This document shows positions 40,296 to 40,605 of a stretch of 40,605 nucleotides of DNA, piece after piece. The notes below the pieces were generated by a model, which saw only the letters and a list, made by a program, of their open reading frames with translations, searched no databases and was not told the DNA's origin. Both the position numbers and the translations under genes were made by a program. This DNA comes from Planctomycetota bacterium. GTDB lineage: Bacteria > Planctomycetota > Planctomycetia > Pirellulales > UBA1268. Every line of letters begins with the position of its first letter. Within the stretch, counting starts at the first letter, position 1. The stretch spans positions 1 through 40,605 of the forward strand of contig JAPOIM010000005.1 of assembly GCA_029978905.1 (NCBI GenBank), in the 5' to 3' direction.

Positions 40296-40605
40296 ATGTC
40301 CATCGCCACTTCCGAAACGCTCTCGCAGCCAGCCGACGCAGCGGCGGCGAGCCGCAGCGAGGACTACCTCTGGACGCTGAACTTTGGCCCGCAGCACCCT
40401 GCGACGCACACCACCCTACGGTTGGTGCTCAAGCTCGAGGGTGAACGGGTGGTCGACGCGCTGCCAGAGATGGGCTACCTGCACTCTGGGTTTGAAAAGA
40501 TTGGTGAACACCTCACGTTCAACCAGTACGTGACGGTCACCGACCGCATGAACTACATCTCACCGATGGCCAACAACGTGGCGTGGCATCATGCGGTGGA
40601 AAGGT
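40296..40605 (+). CDS. nuoD: NADH-quinone oxidoreductase subunit D, cut by the window end
   Basis: First 103 codons of NuoD, the 49-kDa subunit that forms the quinone site with NuoB. Visible signature: LNFGPQHPATHTTLRL, LPEMGYLHSGFEKIGEH and NQYVTVTDRMNY. The start ATG at 40296 is preceded by no strong ribosome-binding site; the 119-base gap after nuoC holds no other gene. The frame is open at the window edge. Confidence 0.95.
   Translation, partial: MSIATSETLSQPADAAAASRSEDYLWTLNFGPQHPATHTTLRLVLKLEGERVVDALPEMGYLHSGFEKIGEHLTFNQYVTVTDRMNYISPMANNVAWHHAVER

Noticed and set aside
1-40605. tRNA, rRNA or tmRNA genes
   Set aside because: No cloverleaf-type or conserved rRNA/tmRNA segments were recognised on either strand.

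Overview
The window is GC-rich bacterial DNA that looks like the chromosome of a planctomycete, probably of the Pirellulales type. The signs are a DUF1559 pseudopilin-like protein, exported PQQ-like beta-propeller proteins, a formylglycine-generating-enzyme-like fold protein, a DUF1080 (3-keto-disaccharide hydrolase) domain and many signal-peptide proteins that resemble no common family. This assignment is inference from protein content; no rRNA or tRNA gene is visible.

Layout. 0.1-2.8 kb: a lipoprotein converging on a Ktr-type potassium uptake pair. 2.8-4.4 kb: a small conserved-looking protein with a structured leader and a strong terminator, then smpB. 4.5-11.9 kb: a co-directional group of an FGE-fold protein, two PQQ-like propellers and an SGNH esterase-DUF1080 fusion, probably an exported carbohydrate-related unit. 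12-15.3 kb: two divergent exported proteins. 15.3-19.6 kb: PII protein, [2Fe-2S] ferredoxin, a small unknown protein, thyX converging on moeA, trpG/pabA and an ABM-fold protein. 19.7-22.1 kb: a methyltransferase and a DUF1559 protein that lies downstream of a clear cobalamin riboswitch with its own promoter.

22.5-35.5 kb is the most unusual part. A secreted protein made of twelve CCEP[A/G]C-type units is followed by a one-strand cluster: a small membrane protein, a second small membrane protein, an intact P1B-type ATPase with an HMA2-like N-terminus and no CPC motif, a full-length co-linear P-type ATPase that has lost its catalytic motifs, another small membrane protein, an EcsC-family protein and an Ala-rich membrane protein. 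The first and last genes and the EcsC C-terminus share one hydrophobic domain, and the first and last genes share a promoter pattern. Two translationally coupled dynamin-like GTPases converge on the cluster. I propose a metal-handling membrane system, possibly a ferrosome-like compartment, as a hypothesis.

35.7-40.6 kb: an MBL-fold hydrolase, a small Tyr/His-rich secreted protein, an M20 peptidase and the start of a complex I operon (nuoA, nuoB, nuoC, partial nuoD).

A further feature is a palindromic repeat family. Three copies each begin exactly at the TAG stop codon of a gene (smpB, the DUF1559 gene, the SGNH-DUF1080 gene), in the sense orientation of that gene.
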